A stretch of DNA of 64,000 bases, taken from positions 305,554 to 369,553 of the forward strand of contig VYZI01000532.1 in NCBI GenBank assembly GCA_013397695.1, in the 5' to 3' direction. The DNA comes from Centropus unirufus. Taxonomy: Eukaryota; Chordata; Aves; Cuculiformes; Centropidae. A model generated the notes under the pieces. It was not told the DNA's origin and made no database searches. It was given only the letters and a program-made list of their open reading frames with translations. Each line of letters opens with the position of its first letter. Position 1 is the stretch's first letter. The position numbers and the translations under genes are program-made. Positions 35,415-48,062 of this stretch are shown here, piece by piece.

Positions 35415-38400
35415 CTTCCCACAGCGACTCACTGTCCTTTGCTTTCTGCTGGACTATTTCTGGAGTGGAAAAAAATGCTCTGCTCACCAAACAGAGATAC
35501 AACCTTCTCAATTGACTTCTGAATATAAATTCTTCTGAACACATTAATATGGTTCTGCAACATGAACCCGCTTTTCTCTGGTTGAAATGAAGGTTCATCA
35601 TTACTTTTTCATCATCACCTTTCCAGTGAGAGTGAAGGTGTGAAATCTTTCAGAAATGCAGTGCATTATAGGTTCCAGGAGTCAACCACAGACCTCTTTA
35701 TCAATACTTCATGAGAAGATCTGTTTTCCTCTTCACAGGGACACAGATGTTGCAGGTAACAAGAAGACTTAAAATTAAGCCATTTTATTCCAGGAAATAC
35801 CTTAGACACTCCCTGATTCACAACCGTATAACTTTTCATCTTCAACTTTCTCAGCTCCCCATCACCATCCTCTGATTTCTTATCTCCAAACACGGAAATG
35901 ATGACTCCAGCTCTGTTTCCCCAAAAGACTCTGAACGTATGTCAGTACATCTGGTGTCTTCTCCTACTCACTCCTTGTTACCAGTCTCCTAAAGCTGTTC
36001 ATTTTGTTTTCTTACCATCATTTACCCTGGCACAGTTCAGACACTGCGCAGAGCCCAGCAGGACAGACAATTTATGCAGTTATTCCTGTACAAGAGTATG
36101 TTCCTACCTATGAATGAGCTATTATTCTAGACGAGCTGTGAAGATGTAACTTGATGCAGGGAGAGCTAAATAGTCCAGAAGCCAAGGTCTCTGTCTCAGG
36201 AGCAGAAACTTTGCCTGGCCTGTCCAGACTGATCCCACGTCAGGTCTTTCCTGTGAGCCTCAGCTGTTCTGCCCAAATCTTTTTGCATGTTTTGTAAAGT
36301 ATTTTTGAAAATATATCTTAAAGCACTCTAACAAAAACTCCTATGCATGTGACAACATGACAGATTTTAATAATGAAAAGAAAAGCTAATTCAACTGATT
36401 TCTTAGAGTGCAAAATAAAAACTTGCTAACAATTTATTATCTGGAGCTTCACTTCTATTGCTCCTCTTAATGTAAATTGCTGAGCTATTTAAAGATTCTA
36501 CCTCATAGCTTTTCGTGAGTTTAGTTCACAAACTCTCATACATTTGCTCTACTAATTTAACAACTGGTTTCAGAAATCAATCTAAAATCATTAACCCTTT
36601 ACTGCTTCTTTTTATTCCGTCTTTTTCTAAATCAACTTGTACATACTTGCAGGTCTGTGTGTGGCTGCCTAACAACCATATTTCAAATCTTTCATTATGG
36701 TGTTCATCTTTGCATGTTGTCATTACTTTGGAAATATGCATGATTTGACAATAGAAGATATTGTATTGTAAAGTGTCCCTAATACACACGTGAATAAAAG
36801 GAATTTCTTTGGCCAGGAGAATTTTTTCAAAACGTAAATTCCTTCTCAGTAGAGAGGAATGAACATGATGAATAGGATTTAGGAAAAAGAATTTGGATCA
36901 AGGAATCTAGATTTCCCCTTCCACCATCTTCCAATATGTAGCAGTAGAGTCTTGTGGACAAATAAGACTGTCAAGTAACATCTCCAAAGGCTACTTTAAA
37001 GCATAAATCTGTGTGCTTCAAAACACACATGATCTTACAGAATATTTAAAAGAAGATTTAGGAGATTATCTGTGTTGTCTCTTAAAGTATTGGTGTGGAA
37101 ATACATACACAAAATTCTACTTTCAAATACTGCTGAGAAATGTGGTAGAAAGACATTTTAGAAGCTTAAATCAAATAAACTAGAGCCAAGGCACTGTACC
37201 TAAATTTGTTTTAAGGAGGGCAGACAATTGTGTCTTTGACATTCAGTTAAGTTCAAGAAAAGCAAGTCTCCTGTTTTGATGCAAAGTGCTAGGTCAATTT
37301 GTCCAGCACAAATGAAACCTGGAAATATAGCAAAGTTCTTAATCAAAGAGGAAGGATCATGATAAATAAAGAAAGCACCTGAGTCATACATAATGGATCC
37401 TGTGCCCAAGCCCCTGCCGTTTTCTTGTGCATGGTCAGTATTTGCAATTTTAGCCACACTCAATAGTAAACACCTATTCTGTTCATCAGTGACATAAGGC
37501 AGCTGACAATTTATCTTAACTAATGAGTCTAGTCTCCATCAAAATGGATTATTTCAATTGTAATGAAAGAGGGCTCCAAAAATGTTCTGACACTTAAACC
37601 CCAATATGTAAAGTCTTCAGACTTCTGCTGATCCTCTAAGCAATGAATAATAGCCAAAGCAAGTGCTCATGTCTGTTGCTCACACATGTCTTAGGACATC
37701 CAAAACATCCACAAAGGCTATCAGAGGAGGCACAGGGCTTGCAGGAGATCCATCTCGTTCTGAAGCCCCAGCAAATTATCCCAGGGCACCTCTAATGTAC
37801 CAGGTGCTGGTTTGTGCAGGCAACTTGATAAAGATTTTAGTCAATAGAGCCAGTAAAACTAAAGTTCTACTTATGTCATAAGTCCGAGGACCTTATTTCA
37901 GCTGTGTGACACCCACATGTTCCTGGGTCAGCAGCTGAAGTTTGAGTGGGACTCCCTACCATGTTAAAAACTCCAAAGCTATGGTTAAGCATCCAAATTT
38001 AGGCTTAGGTCTATCTTAGGCTGGGAAGAATCACTTTCTAGTCTCTTCTGGTTGCATTGAGCCAAATTCTGCATCTGTAGAGGTAACCTATACACCTGTC
38101 ATGCATGTAAATAATTTTCCTTTAGACAGTAAATTTAGTTTTGATCCTGAGTCGAAAAAAATTCTTTAAAAATTCTTTAAAACTGGCAAGGACCAGACAC
38201 AGCAATCAAACTCTTCCTTTGTCATCTTGTTTTTAGTACTCGAGAAAACTGAGGTAATTAATAGATCATCCAGAAAGTTAATCTGAGACAGTATATTTTG
38301 GTGTAAGGCATGAATCTGGGAACAATGCATCCCAGGGTTTTGGATTAGATATAAGTCTGGGGCAGAAATATATAGTTAAGGGATGAGACATTTTCCCATA

Positions 38401-41220
38401 CACATGTAAAACACTTCTTTTCCTGTCAGAGAATTTGATCCATATTTTTTACTATTAGGATATTATCTGCAAGAATCAATATATCATGTGTGCTCTTCTT
38501 CATCGTTCCTCTCCAAGTCACTGCTCCCTGTATGAATGCAGTACATGTTTACTGATCCTAGAAATAAGAGAAGGAGTACATTTAACAGTGCTTGGGACAC
38601 TCAGTTAGCAAATGAAAGACCTCATCTTCCGTTCCCATGCTGTTTCAATTGAAGGTAGTTAGTTTTTCTGCAGAAAATCATAAAAAAAAAGAAATCCAGC
38701 CTTCGAAATGAGAAAGAAGCATTTGACATTTCAAGGTCAAGTACATATGTAGGAAGCCTGTGAAGGTTCTGCTTTTCATGCCCCTTGGCCCTTTTTATAA
38801 TATTAATGTTTTGCATTTGCTCTCTCCTTTTGATGTCTTCCCCTCGATGTTTTGGCTGAAAGCAGGAAGTAGAGCAGTGGGTGAAAGCTCACACATACAG
38901 GGAAAACAAAGTTCAAACATTTTCCATGGTCAGAGGGGGCTGGGGTTTGCACAAAGTATAGAGAAATATTTAATTTGAAATGTGGTGAATTCAAAACTGG
39001 TTGTGCCCAACTCTAGGCATAATCAAAACAGAGCAGGCACATTACGTTCAGTTCCACTGAAAACACAGACTAAGTACAAAATGTAAAAGGGCAACACAGG
39101 ACGGTGATGGCTTCAAATGATGCAGAGAGAATATTCCACAGGAAAGTATTAGTGTGAACATAAGCTAGCTGCCTTATTTAATGATGAGAGGCAGGTCCTC
39201 TGTGTGCTCAGCATTTTCTATGTTTTCTTGTAGCGGCCAAGCATTCCATTTGGGCAATTTTCACAGTTTGCAGAGCCACTGGTAAGGCTGCAGATTTTCA
39301 GTGAAAAGCCATGAAAGCAATAAAGTTCTCACATTGCAAGAAGAATGTCTGTTCTTTGTTTCTTATTTGCTTGCACTTTATATCTCTTGCACTTTCAAAT
39401 TCTTTTAGTTTTGACAGATCCTGATTAACCACACAATTTAAGAACTATGGTTGGAACTGAGATTCAACAGGTTTTGATACCTCAAATCGCCTTGATGCTC
39501 AACAGGCCTGTGGAAATTCCTGCAAAAATCACCTACAGAGTAAAAATACTGCCCTGTGGCCCACAGATACTGTCCAGACTTCATCCTCCATTCTCTTCCG
39601 TTTACAACACTTAGCATGTACAAAGACCAGAAACCAGGCTCATCCACCAGCTAGGATCACCTTCTCCAGAGATAAACCACTGACTCTGGTGGCATTGCCT
39701 TCCGTTTCCCTACCACAAGAGTGCTGCCTGATAAAGAGAAGGGTTCAACTGTAGGCTGCCAAACAAGTGAGAATGCCAGAAAATCTCATCACCTGGATGC
39801 TAGTCCTTCAGCTATGGTGAATCAGTGTCCATGCTTTCTCCATTCATGACCAATCTGCTCTCAATAGCTAGGGGTCTGTGATGCTACAGCTCACCTTGGG
39901 CTGTTTAGACAGACAGAAAAGTACTACATGTCCTTGTTTAAGCTCAGCTATGCACATGGCACTGTATGTTTCCACACCAGGTGGATACCATCATGGTCAT
40001 AGCCAGAGCAGAAACAAAACCCACTGTGTGGCTGCCAACCTGCTTTCTGTTACAAGCTCTTGTTTTCAAGTGCTTGCGTCTGTGACAACCAGCCGCCCAT
40101 GTCATTGAGTTTTTCCAGACACAGTCAATGTCCAAAAGGTAAGCAGTTACTTTTAAAACTAAGCACAGAAGCATTGCAGAATTATTACCTAAACAGGTGA
40201 GAGGAGCTGTAAATATCCTTTTATTCTTAGAGTAAAAATTTATCTGGCCTCCCTTCCAGTAATTCTATAGCTGAGTTGGCTCACATTTAGCACTCAGTGT
40301 GTTTAACTTATATATACTTAAATCCCCAAACTATACCTCAGGAAAGCTAAGGTAACGTTTGAAAAGAAATATTTATTGACTATATAGTGGCAACTGTAGG
40401 AACACAGATACCAAAGGAAGAGACCTGATAAGACTGAAGGCGTGATACTCTTATAAGTACACTCCTGGTGTAGCTAACCAGTCCATACTGGAACACAAAC
40501 CAGTGAATGCCAGTGAGTATTTGTCAGAGCCTGGCAACACCAAAATCCAAGTCTGTGCATGTATTGGATTGGGGCTGCAACAAAACTGGTCAAAATTAAT
40601 GTGTATATAGAGCTGCAGTGCTGACCAAAGTCTGTAGAATGCCTTTAATTTTATATGCATATGATACTATGTGTGCCATCATCCTTATCTGAGTCCTCAG
40701 ACACAGCTGTGTTGTAAGGCTCACACAGCTGGTTTAAGTTAGAAGGTCAGTTCGTGAACTGCAGAGGTTAATGAAGAGGCCCTCCATGGCTGGGATAACC
40801 CCTGCCACAGAAACTCCAAGCAAAATAGTGGGTAGGAACTCCCAAGGGCGGAGACATGCTCAGACACTCCAGCAGGGTTGGCTCTGTGTACACCCACAGA
40901 AAAGAACAGTACAAAATATTTCTCCAGTTATTTTTAAATGAAACATCAAAATTCCTTTGTCAACACAATGGTGGGCATAAGAAAAGCAACAGAACATAAA
41001 TATGGGCTCCAAAGACCTCTCAGCAGCTGAGAGACACATGGAAGGCAGCTCGGTCAGCTCCCAAGTCTGAAAGGAATAGTTCCACCAATATTCAGGAACA
41101 ATTGTGTGTGTGTATGCAGCACTACAACCTGACGTGTGAAAACTACATTTTTCTCTTCAGTAACATGTAATCAACTTTCCACTAAAAAAGTTACAGGATG
41201 TTGTGTGTGCACACCAGCGA
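35415..41220. other. Unique sequence, no gene recognised
   Basis: An 11-bp direct duplication, ATTCTTTAAAA twice, occurs at 38161-38182. No transposon or exon was recognised; frames of 60 to 87 codons lie on both strands and overlap. Confidence 0.55.
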
Positions 41221-41248
41221 AGAAGAATAATAAAGAAGAAGAAGAATA
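41221..41248 (+). repeat. (GAA/AATAA)n purine short tandem repeat
   Basis: AGAAGAATAATAAAGAAGAA-type units cover 28 bases. It is an imperfect trinucleotide microsatellite. Confidence 0.85.
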
Positions 41249-44200
41249 ACTATTCATGCATGTAGGCTGGAGTACACACATCCTGGAAACACTAAAGCAT
41301 TGCTGAGGGTCTAACAAGTTTAGCGAACTTTAGCTGACCTAATTAGATCATCTCCCCTTACCCACTCCTTTTTTATTTCTTTCCCAAGGAGACATCACCT
41401 CAGGCAAAGTTCTCTGATTAATATGTTCTTCCAGCTTCAGAGATACAGAGATTGCATTTCCAGCTGAAAGCCTAAGTTACTAGGGAGGCTGGAACAGAAA
41501 CTTGTTTCAGCCTGTGAATCACAGGACTATGTGCCATGGGCCAAGCCCTGTTTTGATTTGTTACAGCAAAAAAAAAAGATTCCTATCAGAGTGTCCCATA
41601 TAAACATCAAAAAAGATCACATTTCCAACTCCACAGCAAGGAGCAGATGTAATTTTCCATTAATCATTTAAGGCTTAAAAAAGTCAATGAAAATGTTACA
41701 AAATGTTCAGTTCAGTTTAAAAATAACTACTAGCTATACATTAAGCAACCCTCCAAATACATGATAACTTCTGGGAATGTCAACCAAAGAGTGTACAGAC
41801 TGGCTGGTAAATTGCCTCTGTGTCAAAAATAACGAGTGTGTTTGTTGAACAAGGTCATTACAGTAGCTCAAATCTTGTGGTAAGCAGCAGTATGCTGGAT
41901 GTTGCTGAGTCTGCAATTTTGTGGCAATACAAATATTAACAAACGGGCCAAGTCTCACAGTCAGTTTTTGTAACTGAAGTTTTTGTACTGACTGCAGAAT
42001 AGGTTCAACATGCTGATTTATTAGAAATTTCATTAACAGTTGAGTTAGGATTTCCCCATTACAGCAGTTTTGAAGTACAAATGTGAACAAAATTACTCCA
42101 CTTTGCAAACCGAAAACATGTTTTATCCAAAGCTTTGCATATGATTTGATTTAAAAATATACAAGTCTGAACAGATTCTTTGGGACGTTTGTTTGTTTTA
42201 TACAGCTGGAGATACACTCAGATCCAAGTACATCAAAAGATAAAGTAGCTTCACCAAATTTTCTCCAGGGAAAAGACCTAGTAATTCCAATTATTGAGAG
42301 AAGCTGGTAATTAACATGAGATGAGGTGTATTTGGCAGCAGAAAAGTACATTTCTGACCCACTATCATAACAGTATATCTCATAGTCATTGCTGAGCTAT
42401 ATTATTACAACAAATTTATGAAGAATAGCATTATTTTCTTTAGCAGAGTATTTTATGTGTATAGGAACTGATAAAAAGGATCTAAAACATTAGAATGGTA
42501 AAAGCAATCAGCATCTTCTCATGGTTAATGCCATGTGCATAATAGGGTAGACTCTGCTCAGTTGCTTATTGTGAAGTAGTCACCCAGCTGCAGCTGAGTA
42601 GCAATAAAATATCAGAAGTTTTACACTTAGCCAGGAAGCATGACAGGAGTATTTTCTAATATCCTCACCCCTTGGCTCATTAATCCTCTGGAAAAATCCA
42701 GAAGATTTTTTTCACAAGATGTAGAATTAAACAGTACTTTATCTATGATCTAGTTATAAGATGATTTAAAATGAAACAGTAGACTTCAGGTAAATGTCAT
42801 TTCTATTGTAAACTGTATGGTTTCTGTCAAATCCTATTAGCTTCCATTCTATTTTGATTTTTCCACCGAAGCCCCGGGCACCAAACATGCTTATTTCAAT
42901 AAACTATATGTTCCTGACATTATTACTGCAACATCCTTGTCTTGCTCAAGCAGTAATCAAGCGACTGATGTCTTTTCTTTCAGTTCCTCTCTCCACTGGC
43001 TGCCTGTTCCAGACTTCTTAACTTCATGAGGCTCTCAGATGAACAGGTACCCTGATAAACATTTTGTGCAAGTGAAAATCTACCTGCAGTAAGCCTTTCC
43101 ATATGCTCTTAAATATGAGGTTCTGAAAGCTTGATGGGTGGAAGGGAAGGGATAAAGGACAAGTGAGAGACAGGGGGCAGTCTCTGTGTTTCAGTGATAG
43201 AGCTGGTGGGTATGTCAGTCCTGCTCACGGGACCTATGCTCATAGCAACAATGTACCATTGTCTTTCCAGCTTGGACCACTTAGATTACTAAGTGGAACT
43301 GCGAAACAGGTTCTGTTGTTTTGGTTTTTTTCTGCCAGCATGCAGAAGGATAGCTCTGCCCTTGGTGAACCACAAATAGTACCACCCAAGGACAACAGCA
43401 AGGAAACATGATATATAGGAAGAAAAACACAGAACGGTTTAAGGATTTTAATTTGGCTCTGAGGCACGTTTCAGGAATGTGAATTACCACTTAGTTAAGA
43501 AGGAATGGGGGACACAAAAGAGAGCATTGGGTGAAACAAAAATGTCATTCTAACATTGCTTTTAGTTTACAGGTTTGAAGTGGTTTTTTCTTTTCCTTTT
43601 TAAAAGCTAAACATGAAAGTTCTTCTTCAAACAGTCAGCCATCTGGCCCTCGCTGGATTTTAATGCAGCTCCTGAAATCTGATCTGAATTCATATAGGCA
43701 ATAGTGTCCTTTGAAGTTAGGAAGCACATAAACACAAAAGCTTTATCAGTAGGGCCATTCATACAGCAGTAAGCATTGTAGAGTAAATTCATCCAGCCAC
43801 AGCCTGTCTCAGCACAAAAACCATTCCCAACAAAGCATCCAATTTTGAGGATGAGATCTCACTCCCTGAGCACACAGTCTCCAGTTACTCACTTGATGTG
43901 CCAGGCACTAAATAGCAACAAGAGTGGGATTGACCCTAAGACCTCTAGGACAAGCTGCAGGGCTTTTACACAGGCATCTGTGGCCCGAGTCACTTGATTA
44001 CATAGCAACAACAGCACACTGAAGCTTTAAAAAGATCTAAAATCAAAGTTCTTGTTGTGTTGTTCAATAGCTATGTAGTGCCAAAGCACCTGGCAGGGTC
44101 TGCTTCACAAGATAGCACTGGTCAAACTGATCTGTGGTCTGTAATTTTAGCCCTCTGCCCAGTACAACATAACAGCAGCCTCTCCTAGCTGGCTCTTCTC

Positions 44201-47200
44201 AGAGGCCTTCGACCTACAACTTCCTTCCTACAGCCCAAAATAACCATAGTTTCTATCAAAATTAACATTGACCAGATTATCTAGATAATGATATAGGGCA
44301 ATGCAGAACAATATAGAACATCAAGAAGTGTCCAATAAAGTTTCTATACCATCAGGAAAACCTGCATGTTTCCCCTAAGTCATCAGGACTCATTTAGGCA
44401 GTGAGATGTTACTTAGCTCCACTTACTGCATCGCTGAGCTCCTATTTACCCTAAGATTGTCACCTGTCTGACACATTCTCAGATGAAGCAATTAGATCAA
44501 CACCCTTATTTCCATCCCTATCTCCATTTTTTTCCAGCTGTACCTCCATACTTCTATTTCTGGATACGTTACCAGGTAAAGAATAGAGTCACAACTTCAT
44601 TAAACCACAAAGCTGATCAGATAGCTGCTTTCTGAGAACAAATGTTTTTCCTATCATGTCCAGGAATGGCACCATTTACATGAAATTGTGGCAGCTCCAG
44701 GATCACATCATGCTGGGTTTTCATATAGCTTTCTTTTCATATATTTGCAATTCCTCCACAATTGCAATATAAGATTCTAACATGGTAGGTATTCTTAACT
44801 TTAGTTTTCTCCTGAAAAAAAATTGTCAGCAGGTGATAATTCATGATTCATTTTTGCTGTTCTGCAGTTTCACTGTTCCCATCTCAAATCACAGTCTGAT
44901 TCAGCAATATTCGTCTATGAAGCACTTTGTTGTTTTGAGGACATTTTCCAATTGTTTGATGGGAAATAATAGGAACTAAGTGGTTACTAATCTAAAGCTG
45001 TCTTTCCTTAAAACCTCATGCCAGACATGAACTATTCCTGAAAACTTTGTCTAGCTACCTAAAATTGGATACATATGGCAATTCCTTAACAGTATCTCAG
45101 GAAACTGGAAAGAGTTTAGGAAAACTCCAGCAATCATTTAGTCTCTAGATAACAAATAAATTGGTATATTTTTTAATAGATCAATAGTTCCTTGGCCAAC
45201 AAAAAGGCCTGTTTGCTGTATTTCTGTCACAGATACATGTAATATATATAAACTATATTTCTGTCATAGACAGCATGTAAATAGTTTCCAGCCTCTCATT
45301 GAAATTTAATAACAAAAAAAAAATTATATCCATCCCGGCACATGGCTTTTTCCTATTATTAAATGATTATCATATGACACATTAACATATTTTTCTGCCA
45401 CAAAGGGAATTACAAGATGCACTAAAAAGAAAGTCATGTCTAGGATTATCATACAAGTGAAAAAAAGATCTGGGAATACACTGACCTGGGTAGATTTTGT
45501 CAAGAAAAACTTTGTCTTAATGACATCTCATATGATAATTTATCTGGCACTTGAAGAGGATTTCTTAACTTGACATGGTCAGATTATAACTCAGGAGTCT
45601 CTCCAAAGTACTTCAATATGTTTAACTGCTGAAATCAATCCTCTTTCAAGTTTGTATTCAGTTCATAGTTGAAAAGAAACTAACTTGTGTATCCATGGAA
45701 GAGGCTTACCAGACCGTTTTGGCAAAACCAAAAGAGGTTTGTAGATATTTTTATCAAAGTAGAACTTTTACCAAAACAAGTAAGCAAAAAAGTGACATGT
45801 CATGTCTGTGGACTTTAACCCCAGCAAAAAATGTCCATTTGAGTTGGGGATTTGTTGTGGAGAAGTTTCTTTGCAATAGTTGTTTCAGAGCAATGCACAA
45901 ATATTATCCTTTGAGATGTCCAGGGACAGTCCTTTTTGTATTATTCCTTATTGTCCCCTTTCCAGAAAGTCTTGAACACAATACTTCAGTTTCTTAAAAT
46001 CTACCCACCAAAGAACTACACCCCACATTGACTAGTTACCATAGTATTATGCAGTTGCTTGTTTGGGCAACTGGGTTAGGCAGAAATGTTCCCTACTCTA
46101 TATTCTGTTAAGTTTACCTTGTTTTTGCTACAGAGAATGTACAAGACTGAACCATACTGCTCTTGACTGTACCATTGATTATTAAATGGAAATCTGCTCT
46201 GGTTGGAAGGAGTAATGTCAAGTTATCTTCTCCTCCCACTAAGGACTGGTTTGAATGCAGGAGCTCAAGTTCAGACTGAATGTGCCAACAGGTGCTTCTG
46301 AGCTGTTGACTGCAGCCAAGTATCAACATCATTTCAGGTGAAGTCCAAATGGGCATATGGCTGTTCCCTCCCTCCTCCATTGCCTGTACTCTGGTTGCGC
46401 AGGAAGACAACCCAGCCACACGTGCTGATCTCATGTGATGTTGCCTTAAGGATCTCAGGCACTCTTGACCGCGAGAGCACTGGCTGTGTGGCTTTCCTTC
46501 TCCCAGATAACATGCCATTCCTCAACAACATGACTCCACTAACACTCATGTAAAGTTCTCCACCTGGGGGCTACAGCTGGTCTTGAGGTGCACTGAACAA
46601 GGCAGGAGCAAGAGCTGTCTGCTAGCCCCACAGCTCTCGGCCTGGTGGCAGCAGCCTTTTGCCCACCTTTTCCACAAAAACAAAACTGGTACATAAGATT
46701 CTTCTGCTCAGAATGTGGGTCCTGGCCCTTTTTTCACATTCAGTTACACTACAGGGAGCCAGAGCCCAAGCTATGGATTTGCAGAGTCTTCTATGTGGGG
46801 GTAGAAGATAGTTTAGGATATTGCTGGATTTGAAGGCTCAGCTGTTATACAAATGCAGCCAATAATTCTCAGATATTGTGCCCTTGGGCCATGGGATACA
46901 TCCTGATCTGTGATTGTGGAGAGTTCAGCATGAGAAGGGTCCCTGTGTGAACCAAGGTTTCATAAGAAACACAGAAACTGATAGAGATCACGGCACACTA
47001 AGACATTTCCTTCACCACTGCAAGAAACATGTATGCCTTGGAATAGTGAAAATCAGTTCTTACAAGATTAGAAGCAGGAGAATTGCCTGTGGAGCAATCT
47101 GAGCCATCACCATGCAAGGGTTAGGGAGGAAGGGGCAATCGACACTCCTTTTCCCAACTAGGCAGAGGACTTTGGATTCAGTCTGCTTCCTTGGTCATTT

Positions 47201-47683
47201 CTAAAAACATTATGTAAACAGAACCAAGAGATTTTCTGATAACCTCCACCAAAAATTCTTTCTTCCTTTTTGGCCTTTGTTGTAAGGATGCACTCCCCTG
47301 AACAGTTCATGTTATGAAGAAATAAAAGCTATTTATTGGCTACATAAAAGTTTCCAAAGAAGAAATATCCATATCAATCCCAGACACAGTCCTGGCCACT
47401 GGTATATGTCAAATTCTTCTATTCTACCTTGAATGCCCTTTATATGTGTATGAATTTCCAAAAGCTGGACATGAATAATGTTAGACAGTGAGGCCAGGTA
47501 CAAATTTTTCTTCTTGGACATAATTCAGAGAGGGCCTTATTTTGCAAGTTTTCCTAGTTTAGCCCTTACCCTACTAAAAAATAAACAGCTACTCTCTTAC
47601 CTCCCCTCTCCTTAGGGAGAAGAATCAGAAAAGGAAAGAAAGACCCATGGGATGAAATAAAAACAGTTTTAACAAAAGTATTA
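41249..47683. other. Unique sequence, no gene recognised
   Basis: The longest frames are a minus-strand 124-codon frame at 41734-42108, which begins at TTG rather than ATG, and a minus-strand 134-codon ATG frame at 46114-46518 in a locally more GC-rich patch (about 46350-46850). Neither resembles a known protein. AATAAAAGCTATTTATT at 47321-47337 carries a polyadenylation hexamer on each strand. Confidence 0.5.
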
Positions 47684-47704
47684 AATAATAATAATAATAG
47701 TAGT
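47684..47704 (+). repeat. (AAT)n trinucleotide microsatellite
   Basis: Five AAT/ATA-phase units run into TAGTAGTA. It is a short simple repeat. Confidence 0.88.
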
Positions 47705-47779
47705 ATTATCCATAAAATACCCAAAACTGTAGTCAGCTCATTCCAATCAGTCATGGAGAACATGTGCCCCTGGCAGTGA

Positions 47780-48062
47780 ATGCTAGATGGAAAATACGGT
47801 GAGCACAGCAGTCCTAGTGGGCCCAGAGGTCACAGCCAAAGCAGAGAGATCACTAAAGGTGGAAGTCAAATTCCGAGTACATTGAAAGCCAACACTGAAG
47901 AGTGCCAAGAGAAAGGGACTGTCAAGAGCAGAAGAGCTAAGGGAAAAAAGAGTGGTGCCTGGAAAACTTACTCCTTTATTTTGAGTGTGTTGTTTACGGT
48001 AGGGACTATCTTTGGCCAGTTTTAGTCAGCTGTTCTGGTTCCAATCCTTCTGGCTTAATAAA
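47780..48062 (+). other. Small open frame (81 codons) with nearby polyadenylation signal; unproven
   Basis: An ATG-initiated frame runs from 47780 to the TAG ending at 48025 and is followed 31 nt later by AATAAA (48057-48062). The predicted peptide is rich in Lys, Ser and Arg for about 60 residues. It then ends in a hydrophobic stretch of roughly 15 residues (FILSVLFTVGTIFG) that could be a tail-anchor-like segment. No family is recognised, no good splice acceptor was found upstream, and the arrangement may be chance. Confidence 0.15.

Noticed and set aside
41734..42108. 124-codon minus-strand frame with a protein-like composition
   Set aside because: It starts at TTG, not ATG, has no recognisable family, and no exon boundaries could be supported.
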